The notes below the pieces were generated by a model that saw nothing but the letters and a program-made list of their open reading frames with translations, searched no databases and was not told where the DNA came from. DNA of 64,000 nucleotides from CAZABG01 sp964460985. GTDB taxonomy: Bacteria > Chlamydiota > Chlamydiia > Chlamydiales > Parachlamydiaceae. Shown piece by piece: positions 36,119 to 44,473 of this stretch. The stretch covers positions 20,949 to 84,948 of the forward strand of contig CAYWQX010000007.1 in NCBI GenBank assembly GCA_964460985.1. Reading direction: 5' to 3'. Position 1 is the stretch's first letter; each line of letters opens with the position of its first letter. Made by a program: the position numbers and the translations under genes.

Positions 36119-37894
36119 ATGCAATCCTCTTATCAAAGTCAGGAGCCTCCGATTTGGATATTCCCGCACGAAGATCCCCCTCTCAAAGAGAAAATAATTA
36201 AAGAATTTAGCGTCCACCCTGCCATTGCTCAAATACTCATTTCACGTGGTTTTAAATCGCTCGAGTCGATTCACGACTATCTTTATTCAAGGCTCCCCAA
36301 TTTACTAGATCCCTTTCTCTTGCCCGAAATGAATAAAGCGGTAGATAGGGTCACAAAGGCTTTGCAGAATCAGGAAAACATCTTGATTTACGGCGATAAC
36401 GATGTCGACGGGATGACAGGAACTGCCCTGCTCGTTGAGTTCTTGCGTTTTTTAGGGGGAAACGTTTTTTTCTACATTTCAAACCGGAGCATGAGACGTC
36501 AAAGCTTGGTCATCGAAGCCTTAGAATACGCGCTCAAAAATCATTGCAAGCTGCTTATCACGGTTGATTGCGGAATTACCGCCGCCCTTGAAATCAATCA
36601 GATGGTTGAAAAAGGGGTCGACGTCATCATCACCGATCACCATGAACCGACCGACACCATTCCCCACTGCATAGCCACTCTCAACCCAAAGCTCAACAAC
36701 AACGCCTACCCTAACCGCGACTTAACCGGAGTGGGGGTCGCTTTCAAGCTCGCTCATGGGATTACAAATACACTCGTTGCGGAAGGAAAAATTCCCCCTA
36801 AAAAAGTGGATCTGAAAAGATATCTTGATTTAGTTGCCCTTGGAACTGTTTCCGATATGGGATCTCTTTTAGGCGAAAATCGCATTCTCGTCTCCTACGG
36901 GCTCAATCAGCTGCGTAAAGGGAAAAGAATCGGCCTTACAAAACTCGTTCAAATTGCAGATGTCGATCCGAATGAAATTTCAAGCTATTCGGTGGCATCC
37001 AAAATAGCTCCTCGCCTCAATAGTTTAGGCCGAATCGATGATCCCCAGAAAGGGGTTGAGCTCCTGCTCGTCAGAAACTCTTCTCAAGCCGAAAGGATGG
37101 CAGAGGAGTTAAACCTGAACAATCTCGAACGGCAAAAAATCGAGAAGGTGATGGTTTCAGATGTGGAGCAGACGTTTGAAGTACATCCTGAAATTTTAAA
37201 AAATCGCGCCATCATCCTCGACTCGGAGCGCTGGCATCCCGGCATCATTGCTATTCTATCCACACGGATCTCTAAACACTATAATATGCCGGCGGTTGTT
37301 ATCGCGGTAGAAAAAGATATTGGAAAAGGCTCTCTTCGATCGATCCACAGCTTTCCTTTGCTCGATTTTCTCAAAAGCTGCTCTGATATTCTCCTCAATT
37401 TTGGCGGGCACGATTTCGCAGCTGGGCTGTCACTTAAGGCGGAGCATATCGAAGAATTCCGTCAGAGGCTCATTAAAGCGGCTAACGAAAAACTCACCCC
37501 TGAAGATGTGACCCCGAAGCTTCATTTGGATGCTGAAACGCATTTCAATGAACTTACCTTTGATTTCATGGAATCAGTAAAACTCCTAGAGCCCTACGGA
37601 AACGAAAATCCGCCGCCTGTGCTGTATACGACGGTCACCCAAGCATGGCCTCCCAAAATTGTGGGTAAAACCCATCTTAAACTCTATTTGGTACAGAAAA
37701 GTAAAACGATGGGAGACAGAATGCTCGAAGGAATGGCCTTTGGCAAAGCTTCGCTTCTTCCGCAGTTAAAGAAAAAAAATCTAACCCTCCGCATCGCCTA
37801 TACACCCCAGATCAACTATTTTCAAGGCCCTAGCATTCAACTTTTAATACGCGAAATTGCAATTGTCGATGAACCACACCCTAAAACTAAATAG
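36119..37894 (+). CDS. recJ: Single-stranded-DNA-specific exonuclease RecJ
   Basis: RecJ is a 5'-3' ssDNA exonuclease in recombination and mismatch repair. At 591 residues it is of typical length. It has the DHH-family motifs: DNDVDGMTG near 96 (D-x-D metal ligands), a VDCGIT motif near 150, ITDHHEP near 172, an IAPRLNSLGR segment near 297, and the DHHA1 motif GGHDFAAGL near 428. The C-terminal OB-like domain ends with PSIQLLIREI. It lies downstream of secDF and overlaps the methyltransferase gene by 26 bp. The locus order is as in Chlamydia (CT447/CT448). Confidence 0.97.
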   Translation: MQSSYQSQEPPIWIFPHEDPPLKEKIIKEFSVHPAIAQILISRGFKSLESIHDYLYSRLPNLLDPFLLPEMNKAVDRVTKALQNQENILIYGDNDVDGMTGTALLVEFLRFLGGNVFFYISNRSMRRQSLVIEALEYALKNHCKLLITVDCGITAALEINQMVEKGVDVIITDHHEPTDTIPHCIATLNPKLNNNAYPNRDLTGVGVAFKLAHGITNTLVAEGKIPPKKVDLKRYLDLVALGTVSDMGSLLGENRILVSYGLNQLRKGKRIGLTKLVQIADVDPNEISSYSVASKIAPRLNSLGRIDDPQKGVELLLVRNSSQAERMAEELNLNNLERQKIEKVMVSDVEQTFEVHPEILKNRAIILDSERWHPGIIAILSTRISKHYNMPAVVIAVEKDIGKGSLRSIHSFPLLDFLKSCSDILLNFGGHDFAAGLSLKAEHIEEFRQRLIKAANEKLTPEDVTPKLHLDAETHFNELTFDFMESVKLLEPYGNENPPPVLYTTVTQAWPPKIVGKTHLKLYLVQKSKTMGDRMLEGMAFGKASLLPQLKKKNLTLRIAYTPQINYFQGPSIQLLIREIAIVDEPHPKTK

Positions 37895-39071
37895 CCTTGT
37901 TACCGGCACTATTACAGAAATAGCTTTTGGCGGATCCGGCATCCTTAAAGTCCAGGGCTTAGTCCTGTTTGTCCCTTTTACCGCTCCGGGAGATGAAATC
38001 GAAGCTATTATCACCGAGCTTAAAAAAGGATATGGAAGAGCGAAACTCAGTAAAATTATAAAACCAAGCCCGACTAGAGTCCAACCAAAATGTCCCTATT
38101 TTGGTACATGCATGGGATGTCAACTTCAGCATATCGATTATGAGACACAGCTGGAAGAGAAGAAACAGGCTGTGAAAGAAGCCCTCCTGCGTATAGGGAA
38201 AATAGATATTCCCGAAGTTTCAATCGTTCCCAGCCCAAAAGAATATACTTACCGAGAAAGAATCACCCTTCATCTTGATGAACAAAAGTTGGGTTACATC
38301 TCATTAGACAATACCTCTATTTTGGATATCAAGATTTGCCCGATCTTCACAGAAGATTCAATTTTGGAGCGTCTCAATCAGGCAAAAGATCACGAGTTTA
38401 AAAAACAAAAAGGGCGTCTTCAGGTACTCAAAGATCAAAAAGGGAGTTTTGTAGTACACGCCTCGATCCACCCAAAACCCGCTATCTTTCCTCCGCATAT
38501 CCGATTTAGCAAAGATGAAGAGATTACATCCCATCTTCTCGGACTTAAATTCACCTACTCCCCTAAAGTTTTTATTCAGAACAACCGATCTGTTAGCGAG
38601 CAAATCTATTTAAAAATTGTTGAGCTGATGAGAGAAGCCAATCCCTCTCTTATTCTGGACCTTTACTCAGGAATCGGTGTGACCTCGTGCCTCCTTTCAA
38701 AAGAGGGATATACCCTCTATTCCATCGAATTAAATTCCCATTCCATCCGCTATGCAAGAAGAAATCAAGAGATCAATGGATTAAAAAACATCACTTTTAT
38801 TGAAGGCAAAGCGGAGGAAAAAATCCCTCATCAACCATTTGATGCCGTTCTTTTGAACCCGCCCAGAACGGGATGCGAAAAAATTGTCATAGAAAAAATC
38901 AGAGACGTCATTCAACCCAAAACAATCATTTATGTTTCATGCATGCCATCTACTTTGGCAAGAGATTTAAATATTTTAGGGGAAGGATATAGAACAAATA
39001 TCGTTCAAGCGTTCGATATGTTTCCTCAAACAGGTCACATCGAGACGCTTGTACGATTAGAGAGGGCTTAA
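37869..39071 (+). CDS. 23S rRNA/tRNA (uracil-5-)-methyltransferase, RlmD/TrmA family
   Basis: This enzyme uses SAM to methylate a uridine C5 in rRNA (RlmD/RlmC-like) or tRNA. The 400 residues start at the ATG at 37869; the TTG at 37857 is in frame but less likely. A TRAM domain at ~1-58 is followed by Fe-S ligands CPYFGTCMGC near 74-83. The SAM motif LDLYSGIGVTS is near 265, the NPPRTGC loop near 335, and the catalytic Cys with general base in SCMPSTLARDL near 357. It overlaps recJ by 26 bp and convergently overlaps euo by four bases. The fused Fe-S cluster favours RlmD; the exact target base cannot be told from sequence. Confidence 0.92.
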   Translation: MNHTLKLNSLVTGTITEIAFGGSGILKVQGLVLFVPFTAPGDEIEAIITELKKGYGRAKLSKIIKPSPTRVQPKCPYFGTCMGCQLQHIDYETQLEEKKQAVKEALLRIGKIDIPEVSIVPSPKEYTYRERITLHLDEQKLGYISLDNTSILDIKICPIFTEDSILERLNQAKDHEFKKQKGRLQVLKDQKGSFVVHASIHPKPAIFPPHIRFSKDEEITSHLLGLKFTYSPKVFIQNNRSVSEQIYLKIVELMREANPSLILDLYSGIGVTSCLLSKEGYTLYSIELNSHSIRYARRNQEINGLKNITFIEGKAEEKIPHQPFDAVLLNPPRTGCEKIVIEKIRDVIQPKTIIYVSCMPSTLARDLNILGEGYRTNIVQAFDMFPQTGHIETLVRLERA

Positions 39072-39511
39072 GCCGCTTTTTTGCGTCGGCGTTTTTTGTT
39101 GAGGTACTTCGTTTTGTACTCTTCAACTTGTGCTTCATGGATAACCCATGCAGCGCCTTTACGAACTGCAGTCATTTTACCGGAACGGGTGGCATAATAC
39201 ACTTTCTGCGGTGGAACACCGAGCATTCTTGCCACTTGATTCACAGAAAAATAACCTTTGCAGTTATCAAAAATCAGCTCGCCGTTAAACACGGACTTTG
39301 CACGAGAATACTTATGTTTCCTGTACTCAGCCAAATCATCAAGGTGAATGGTCCAACGGGCAGAGTCTTTGTGCGCTTTAAGTTTATTCAACTTAATAGC
39401 AACGTAGATTGCCTGACGAGTAACCTTATTGATTTTAGCTGCTTCAGTAATGGAAACTAGTTTCTTTTCCTCTTGAACTACGGGAGTAGCTTCCTCTACG
39501 TTCAAAGACAT
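39068..39511 (-). CDS. euo: EUO-family DNA-binding protein (master repressor of late genes)
   Basis: EUO (early upstream ORF) represses late, elementary-body genes in the chlamydial cycle. Here 147 residues contain two excisionase/MerR-like helix-turn-helix units. The first is VSITEAAKINKVTRQAIYVA near 18-37, with the wing AHKDSARWTIHLDDLAEY. The second is FSVNQVARMLGVPPQKVYYA near 88-107, with the wing KGAAWVIHEAQVEEYK. A Lys/Arg tail closes it. Both units and the linker YSRAKSVFNGELIFDNCKG match my memory of C. trachomatis EUO (CT446), which is longer (183 aa) at the C-terminus. The neighbours recJ, gltX and tsp match too. The RBS is GGAGGT. Confidence 0.9.
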   Translation of the reverse strand: MSLNVEEATPVVQEEKKLVSITEAAKINKVTRQAIYVAIKLNKLKAHKDSARWTIHLDDLAEYRKHKYSRAKSVFNGELIFDNCKGYFSVNQVARMLGVPPQKVYYATRSGKMTAVRKGAAWVIHEAQVEEYKTKYLNKKRRRKKAA

Positions 39512-39758
39512 TAAAAACCTCCAAAATCTAAATTAAATTCAAAATTGCTAAATATCATATCATTTATGGTTTTATTTTAAAATAAACAAAATCTTAACGA
39601 TTACCTAATATTATAACAATTTTTAACAAATTTTAACAATATTTAATTTTAATTGATTTTGCTTAATTTGAATTTAGTAACGATTTTACTGTGTGAATGG
39701 GGGTTGTCAATTAAGCTCCTTTAAGAGAAAATTCCCTTTTATTTCTTTAAGAGGAATC
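39512..39758. promoter_or_regulatory. AT-rich divergent regulatory region between euo and tsp
   Basis: This 247-bp region is very AT-rich and has repeated TTTTAACAA-type runs (39615-39640) and poly-A/T tracts. It should carry the euo and tsp promoters and is a candidate site for EUO autoregulation, since EUO binds AT-rich DNA. I could not identify a clear -35/-10 pair, so the promoter positions stay open. No ORF is credible here apart from the extra N-terminal codons of tsp (in frame from 39693), which I reject. Confidence 0.55.
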
Positions 39759-41687
39759 ATGCTTCGTTATTTTCTTCTTCTCACTTGGGCTCTCCTCCCA
39801 TTTCTAGGAGCTAAGCTACCCGATTTGACCCCCAAAGACGTTCATTCTCAGCTCAAAGAGATCATGAAAATGCATGCCAGCCAAAAGGAGCTGAATCCTA
39901 CCCTCGTCAAAAGGGGGCTTGTCCTTTATATAGAAGATCTAGATCCAACGAAAACTTATTTTATTGAATCCGACATTAAAGAGTGGCTAGAGCCTTCAGA
40001 CACCCTTGTCGAGACTGTATTAAAGGAATTTAACCAAGGGAATTTTGCCGAGTTCGAGCGCATTTTCAACCAAATGGTAAAAGCGATCGAAAGGCGTCAC
40101 TCTCTTGAAAAACAGATCAACTTAGCCGATCTGCCGAAAGATGTGAAAGCGAAAGAATTCAAGGATATGAAATGGGCTACAACCCCTGACGAGCTGATGA
40201 CAAGGCTAGAAAGGGTGAGAGCTTTGCAGATCCAATCGGCTGCGAAATTCAACGAAGAGGTTAAAGAAAAATCTTTACAAAGGATTCAGAAAAGGCAGCA
40301 AAAATTCGAGGAGGAGATCTTGACCCAGGATCCGATCCAAAAACAGCGCTTCATCCTCACAGAGATAATGAAAGCTTTTACCTCCTCTTTGGACACCCAC
40401 ACCGCCTATTTTACCCCGGAAGAAGCACAGCAATTTATGATTAATGTGCAGCAGCGTCTTTTCGGCATCGGAGCCCAATTAAGAGATGATTTAAATGGCT
40501 TTACCCTTACCAAATTAATCGAGGGAGGCCCCGCCTTTAATTCAAAAGAGCTTAAAGTAGGCGACCGAATCATTGCAGTAAACGGAGAGCCGGTGGTTGG
40601 GATGGATATCATCGATGCAGTCGACCTAATCCGCGGCGAAGAAAATACCCCTGTCACATTAACGATTATCCGCGAGAACGAGGTGGAGGGCAAAAAGGAA
40701 GAAGAAAAGAAAGAGGTGACCATCACTCGAGGGGAAGTCGTTTTAAAAGAGACCCGCTTTGAAACCTCCTACGAGCCCTATGGGGATGGGATCATCGCCT
40801 ATGTCCGTCTGTACTCTTTTTATCAAGATCCTGATAGCTCCTCTGCCGACGACCTTGAAAAAGCTATCACTAAACTGAAAAACGAACATAAAATTTACGG
40901 CCTCATCTTCGATCTTCGTTTTAATTCGGGAGGCCTTCTTTCCCAGGCCGTCAACGTAACCGGTCTTTTTATTACCAAAGGGATTGTAGTCTCGATCAAA
41001 GATGATACGGGAGATGTCCAACATCTTCGTGACTTAGACGGAAAGACGGTCTATGACGGACCTCTCTTTGTCCTCATCAATCGCGCCTCCGCATCGGCCT
41101 CCGAAATTGTAGCTCAAACACTTCAAGATTACGGAAGAGCCCTTGTCGTAGGCGACGACCACTCGTATGGAAAAGGCTCTTTCCAAACATTTACTCTGAA
41201 CACCACCAAAAACGATACCGTCAATCCGAAAGGCGAATACAAAGTCACTCGAGGTAGATACTACACCGTTTCCGGTAAAACACCTCAGCTAAATGGCGTA
41301 CAGTCAGAAATTGTCATCCCAGGCCCTTTATCAGAGACTGAGATTGGAGAAAAATTCGCCAAGTTTCCTTTAGAAGGCGATACGATCAAAGAAAACTTCG
41401 ACGACGATCTTTCAGATATTCCTTTCTTTCAAAGGGACAAGATAAAATCGCTGTATAAATTCGATCTCCAAAAAAAGCTCGACCTCTACTCCCCTTATAT
41501 TGCCACCCTCAAAAAGAACTCCGCCTACCGCATAGAACATGATAAAGCTTATCAGCAGTTTTTAAAAGATATGAAGAAAAACGAAGTGGATGAAGAGAGC
41601 CTATCGGAAGAAAAAGTCCAAAACGATCTTCAACTCATGGAAACCTACAACATCATGAGGGACTTAATTTTCCTCGAAAAGAAATAA
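39759..41687 (+). CDS. tsp: Tail-specific (C-terminal processing) serine protease Tsp/Prc
   Basis: This periplasmic PDZ protease is a CT441 homologue; in C. trachomatis CT441 has also been studied for cleavage of host proteins. The 642 residues start at the ATG at 39759 with an AAGAGGA site just upstream. A signal peptide (RYFLLLTWALLPFLG) precedes the PDZ domain (near 243-330, containing VGDRIIAVNGEPV). The catalytic Ser lies in NRASASASEIV near 445 and the Lys base in SYGKGSFQTF near 470. A long C-terminal helical domain follows. The frame extends upstream to 39693, but that part lacks a ribosome-binding site. A terminator follows. Confidence 0.95.
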   Translation: MLRYFLLLTWALLPFLGAKLPDLTPKDVHSQLKEIMKMHASQKELNPTLVKRGLVLYIEDLDPTKTYFIESDIKEWLEPSDTLVETVLKEFNQGNFAEFERIFNQMVKAIERRHSLEKQINLADLPKDVKAKEFKDMKWATTPDELMTRLERVRALQIQSAAKFNEEVKEKSLQRIQKRQQKFEEEILTQDPIQKQRFILTEIMKAFTSSLDTHTAYFTPEEAQQFMINVQQRLFGIGAQLRDDLNGFTLTKLIEGGPAFNSKELKVGDRIIAVNGEPVVGMDIIDAVDLIRGEENTPVTLTIIRENEVEGKKEEEKKEVTITRGEVVLKETRFETSYEPYGDGIIAYVRLYSFYQDPDSSSADDLEKAITKLKNEHKIYGLIFDLRFNSGGLLSQAVNVTGLFITKGIVVSIKDDTGDVQHLRDLDGKTVYDGPLFVLINRASASASEIVAQTLQDYGRALVVGDDHSYGKGSFQTFTLNTTKNDTVNPKGEYKVTRGRYYTVSGKTPQLNGVQSEIVIPGPLSETEIGEKFAKFPLEGDTIKENFDDDLSDIPFFQRDKIKSLYKFDLQKKLDLYSPYIATLKKNSAYRIEHDKAYQQFLKDMKKNEVDEESLSEEKVQNDLQLMETYNIMRDLIFLEKK

Positions 41688-41695
41688 TTTAAATT

Positions 41696-41729
41696 AGTCC
41701 TTCTTAAATATATGGAAGGACTTTTTTTA
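41696..41729 (+). terminator. Rho-independent terminator of tsp
   Basis: The stem AGTCCTTC / GAAGGACT with an 11-nt loop is followed by a run of Ts. Confidence 0.9.
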
Positions 41730-41745
41730 TTAATTTGTTTTTTTC

Positions 41746-41777
41746 TTAACAACTTCTTTATACAAAAGAATTATAAT
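41746..41777 (+). promoter_or_regulatory. Candidate promoter of the Inc-like gene cluster
   Basis: A perfect TATAAT (41772-41777) has an upstream TTAACA (41746-41751) at a long 20-bp spacing. The -10 box lies 29 bp before the first ATG of the cluster. Confidence 0.5.
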
Positions 41778-41806
41778 TATTCCTTAAAGCAATTAAGGAT
41801 TTTTTT

Positions 41807-42961
41807 ATGGGTTTGCAAATTTTAGCCGTATCGGGCGCTTCTGGATTTGGATTCATCGTTGGGTTAGCTACAAGCGTATCAACCGCTGCAACGAGTGGCC
41901 TTGCGGCTGCACCCCTTGCCATTTCAAGTCTTGCCGACTATTTTATCGACAAAGCGGTTGAAGACAAAAAAATTTCTATCAAAACCGCGTTTATTATAAA
42001 AGTTTCCACTTTGATCGTCTTAACTGCAGCCACTATTGCGGCTGGTTTTTTTATAGTCGGTCCCATTGCCGGAGCACTTTTGGCCATTCCGATTCTTATT
42101 AAAATAGGTTTTGTGTGCGTATCACATTATCGGTTTCTTAAATCAGTAGAGGCAGCACGAATTAAGCAGGAAAATTTTCAACATTTTCAACGTTCTCTGC
42201 ATTCGATCTTAGAAAGCTTAAAAGTATTCGCTGACGACATACAAGGAGAATTTCAAGAGATTGAAGCCTTTTTCAGTGAAAGAGTGAAAGATAAAGATTC
42301 TATTGAAAAAAGAGAGGCCTCTCAAGCGCTTGCCAAGAAAAAAATTGAGATAAATGATTTTATCACAAATCTTCAGGCTTTCGAGAGCTTATTGGAAGAA
42401 GTTCTTAAAAAAGATCATTTATCTGGAAAGAACCGCACTGAATTACTATCTTTTATTCAGACATTTGTGAATTTTCCTTGTATTTTTGAGGATATAAATT
42501 TCGTCGAAACAATGTTTAAGGCAGGTGTTTTGCACCCCAAGATTATCACGAAAAGAAACAATATTACCGAATCTGACCCTAAAACTATTCCGAATGAAGA
42601 AAGAATGAAGTTTAGAGATGATCAATTGGCAAAAGTTCAAGAATTCACCTTAAAATTTCATGATACGGCTCAAAAATTGGAGCAGAGAACTCACAATGAT
42701 CCAATCCTTTCGAAGTTGGTTTCAACGAGCTTGTCTGTCGCTAGAAATGTAATGAGTGCCTTTGCCTCGACCATTGATGAGATCAAAAATATGACTGAAA
42801 AGTCTTATAATGAGGCCAAGATTAAACAAGTGGATTTAACCCTTCAAAGAATCTACGAGATTTTACACAACAGAGTCTTGATGCTTTTCCTTGAGAAAAG
42901 CAACATTGAACTGAAAGACATTGCTTTTTATGAAGAAATTAACAAAACCTCGTTAACTTAA
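41807..42961 (+). CDS. Inc-like bilobed hydrophobic membrane protein A
   Basis: The protein has 384 residues. The N-terminal ~115 residues hold two closely spaced hydrophobic hairpins: about 3-45 (ILAVSGASGFGFIVGLA...) and 63-105 (VSTLIVLTAATIAAGFFIVG...). A short polar linker with the motif KTAFIIK joins them. The remaining ~270 residues are helical and charged, with probable coiled coil (about 118-200 and 285-375). This is the topology of chlamydial inclusion-membrane proteins, whose soluble tail faces the host. The N-terminus is homologous to gene B (IALSGGFG, RTAIILK, GPIGMLLALP counterparts). First of four tandem genes; the next starts seven bases after its stop. Inc assignment is inference from topology and locus. 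Confidence 0.72.
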   Translation: MGLQILAVSGASGFGFIVGLATSVSTAATSGLAAAPLAISSLADYFIDKAVEDKKISIKTAFIIKVSTLIVLTAATIAAGFFIVGPIAGALLAIPILIKIGFVCVSHYRFLKSVEAARIKQENFQHFQRSLHSILESLKVFADDIQGEFQEIEAFFSERVKDKDSIEKREASQALAKKKIEINDFITNLQAFESLLEEVLKKDHLSGKNRTELLSFIQTFVNFPCIFEDINFVETMFKAGVLHPKIITKRNNITESDPKTIPNEERMKFRDDQLAKVQEFTLKFHDTAQKLEQRTHNDPILSKLVSTSLSVARNVMSAFASTIDEIKNMTEKSYNEAKIKQVDLTLQRIYEILHNRVLMLFLEKSNIELKDIAFYEEINKTSLT

Positions 42962-42967
42962 AATAAT

Positions 42968-43687
42968 ATGAATTACCTAAAACCGGTTGGATCGATCGCT
43001 CTGTCAGGGGGTTTTGGAGCTCTTGTAACGCTCGCGGCAAACCCTCTTGCCGGAGGGATTGTTGGGGTTGCGACTGTAGCTTTCGGTTTATTGGCTGAAA
43101 CAGGCATTGAGGCTCTTGAAAAGAGACATCTTCTCTCGGATAGAACGGCTATTATTTTAAAAGCCTCCCTGTGGGGGCTTTTGATGATTGGAACTTTAGC
43201 GTTGGGGGTCTTTTTAGCGGGTCCCATCGGAATGCTCCTCGCTCTTCCCCCTTTTATATTTCTTGTTTTAACTTTGAAAAAAACGATTGAAACCCTTAGG
43301 ACTGAAACCAAAGAAATCGAAACCGCCACCTTAAAAAGAAATGATAAGAGCGTCAACATGGCTCTTGAAACCATTCAAAAAAGTATTGAATGCGTGAATC
43401 GCTTTTACGAACAAATAGATGAAATCAGTCCCAGGGAAGAAGACAAAGAATTTTTTAAGGAAAAGAGGACTGCCCTACAAGAGATCAGGCAAAACATCCT
43501 GAAGGTTTATGATCCATTAAAATCAATCAAAGGACCTGAAACCTCCGCTTTAATTGACATGCAAGAGGCTGTTTCAAAGGAGTTGGAAATCTTTTTTAGA
43601 TGTCTAAACGATTCTTCTTTTAAGAAAATTCTTGAATCCTATGGTTTTAAATTAAAAGTTGAAGAGGAAACCCCTTCCTTAATTTGA
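42968..43687 (+). CDS. Inc-like bilobed hydrophobic membrane protein B
   Basis: This 239-residue paralogue of protein A has the same N-terminal layout. Hydrophobic hairpin one is at about 7-43, the linker TAIILKAS near 59, hairpin two at about 65-104 with AGPIGMLLALPPF, then a ~130-residue charged helical C-terminal domain (RTETKEIETATLKRNDKSVN near 110). The segments corresponding to protein A are SGGFG, TAIILK and GPIxxLLALP. The gene follows protein A by seven bases and is probably in the same mRNA. No enzyme motif seen. Family membership with A is from direct comparison; function is inferred as for A. Confidence 0.68.
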   Translation: MNYLKPVGSIALSGGFGALVTLAANPLAGGIVGVATVAFGLLAETGIEALEKRHLLSDRTAIILKASLWGLLMIGTLALGVFLAGPIGMLLALPPFIFLVLTLKKTIETLRTETKEIETATLKRNDKSVNMALETIQKSIECVNRFYEQIDEISPREEDKEFFKEKRTALQEIRQNILKVYDPLKSIKGPETSALIDMQEAVSKELEIFFRCLNDSSFKKILESYGFKLKVEEETPSLI

Positions 43688-43764
43688 TCTCCTAAAAAAA
43701 TCTTGCGATTGTAATAATAGTGTTCTTTATACAATTTTAACACAAAACAACTATTCTTACGGCC

Positions 43765-43887
43765 ATGAGTATACATCTAGCTGACGCTCTCCTTACCTTT
43801 GGTTATCGAATAGCTCTCTCACTTCCTTTGGGATCAATCCCCTTTTTGAGCGGAAACATTAAAACAGCAGCGAGGCTTCATGGCTAG
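43765..43887 (+). CDS. Possible 40-codon ORF overlapping the start of gene C
   Basis: An ATG at 43765 opens a 40-residue frame (MSIHLADALLTFGYR...) whose stop TAG overlaps the ATG of gene C by eight bases in another frame. It has a short hydrophobic middle (IALSLPLGSIPF). The overlapping stop/start could couple translation of gene C. There is no clear ribosome-binding site of its own. It may be a real leader peptide or chance. Confidence 0.3.
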   Translation: MSIHLADALLTFGYRIALSLPLGSIPFLSGNIKTAARLHG

Positions 43888-44470
43888 TTTGATAAAGCAT
43901 GCAGGAACAGTCGCAGTAACTACTCTCGTCGGCCTTGCCGCAGCCCCCGTTTTAGTCGGCGCTGTTGCCGGGCTTATTCCATCTATCGCTTTATCCGCCT
44001 TAAGTATCGCTCTTTTGTCAGCGGAGAATAGTGGCCACCTAAGAAAAGGGATGTCGAGAATTTTAATACCGGTTGTAGCTTTCCTTACGCTTGTGACAAC
44101 CGCCTCTCTTTTCTACATTTTTGGGGTCCCCTTAGTTGCAAGCATTCTGATCATCGGCTGCCTTGCCGTGGCCGGCTTTATCTTAACGCCTCATGCAGGG
44201 TATTATCTCGTCGATAAACCCCAAAAAAATAGCGAGATCGACACGGTCCTTGAACCCTACCAAAAGCAAGTAGAGGCTCTCGGGTATGATCCTAAAAGCC
44301 AAAATCCCGACATTCAAAGCAAGCAAAACAAAGGCGATCAATTATATGCCTGGATGATCTCGGCAAGGGAATATTTAGAAGTGCAACAAAATGAAGGCAA
44401 GCCTCTCCTATTGCCTCAAAGCCTTATCGATTCTTTTACACAAATCTATCAAGAACCTACCTATGACTAA
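43880..44470 (+). CDS. Inc-like bilobed hydrophobic membrane protein C
   Basis: The protein has 196 residues, starts after a GCGAGG site and has an N-terminal hydrophobic region about 8-50 (VAVTTLVGLAAAPVLVGAVA). A basic linker (HLRKGMSR near 54) leads to a second hairpin ~62-110 (VAFLTLVTTASLFYIFGVPL). The C-terminal ~85 residues are polar. The layout repeats A and B, but the sequence is much more diverged and I see only topological likeness. Gene D starts three bases after its stop. Function inferred, as for A. Confidence 0.66.
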   Translation: MASLIKHAGTVAVTTLVGLAAAPVLVGAVAGLIPSIALSALSIALLSAENSGHLRKGMSRILIPVVAFLTLVTTASLFYIFGVPLVASILIIGCLAVAGFILTPHAGYYLVDKPQKNSEIDTVLEPYQKQVEALGYDPKSQNPDIQSKQNKGDQLYAWMISAREYLEVQQNEGKPLLLPQSLIDSFTQIYQEPTYD

Positions 44471-44473
44471 AAA

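Noticed and set aside
39693..39758. Upstream extension of tsp
   Set aside because: In-frame but without ribosome-binding site; the ATG at 39759 has AAGAGGA just before it and starts a proper signal peptide.
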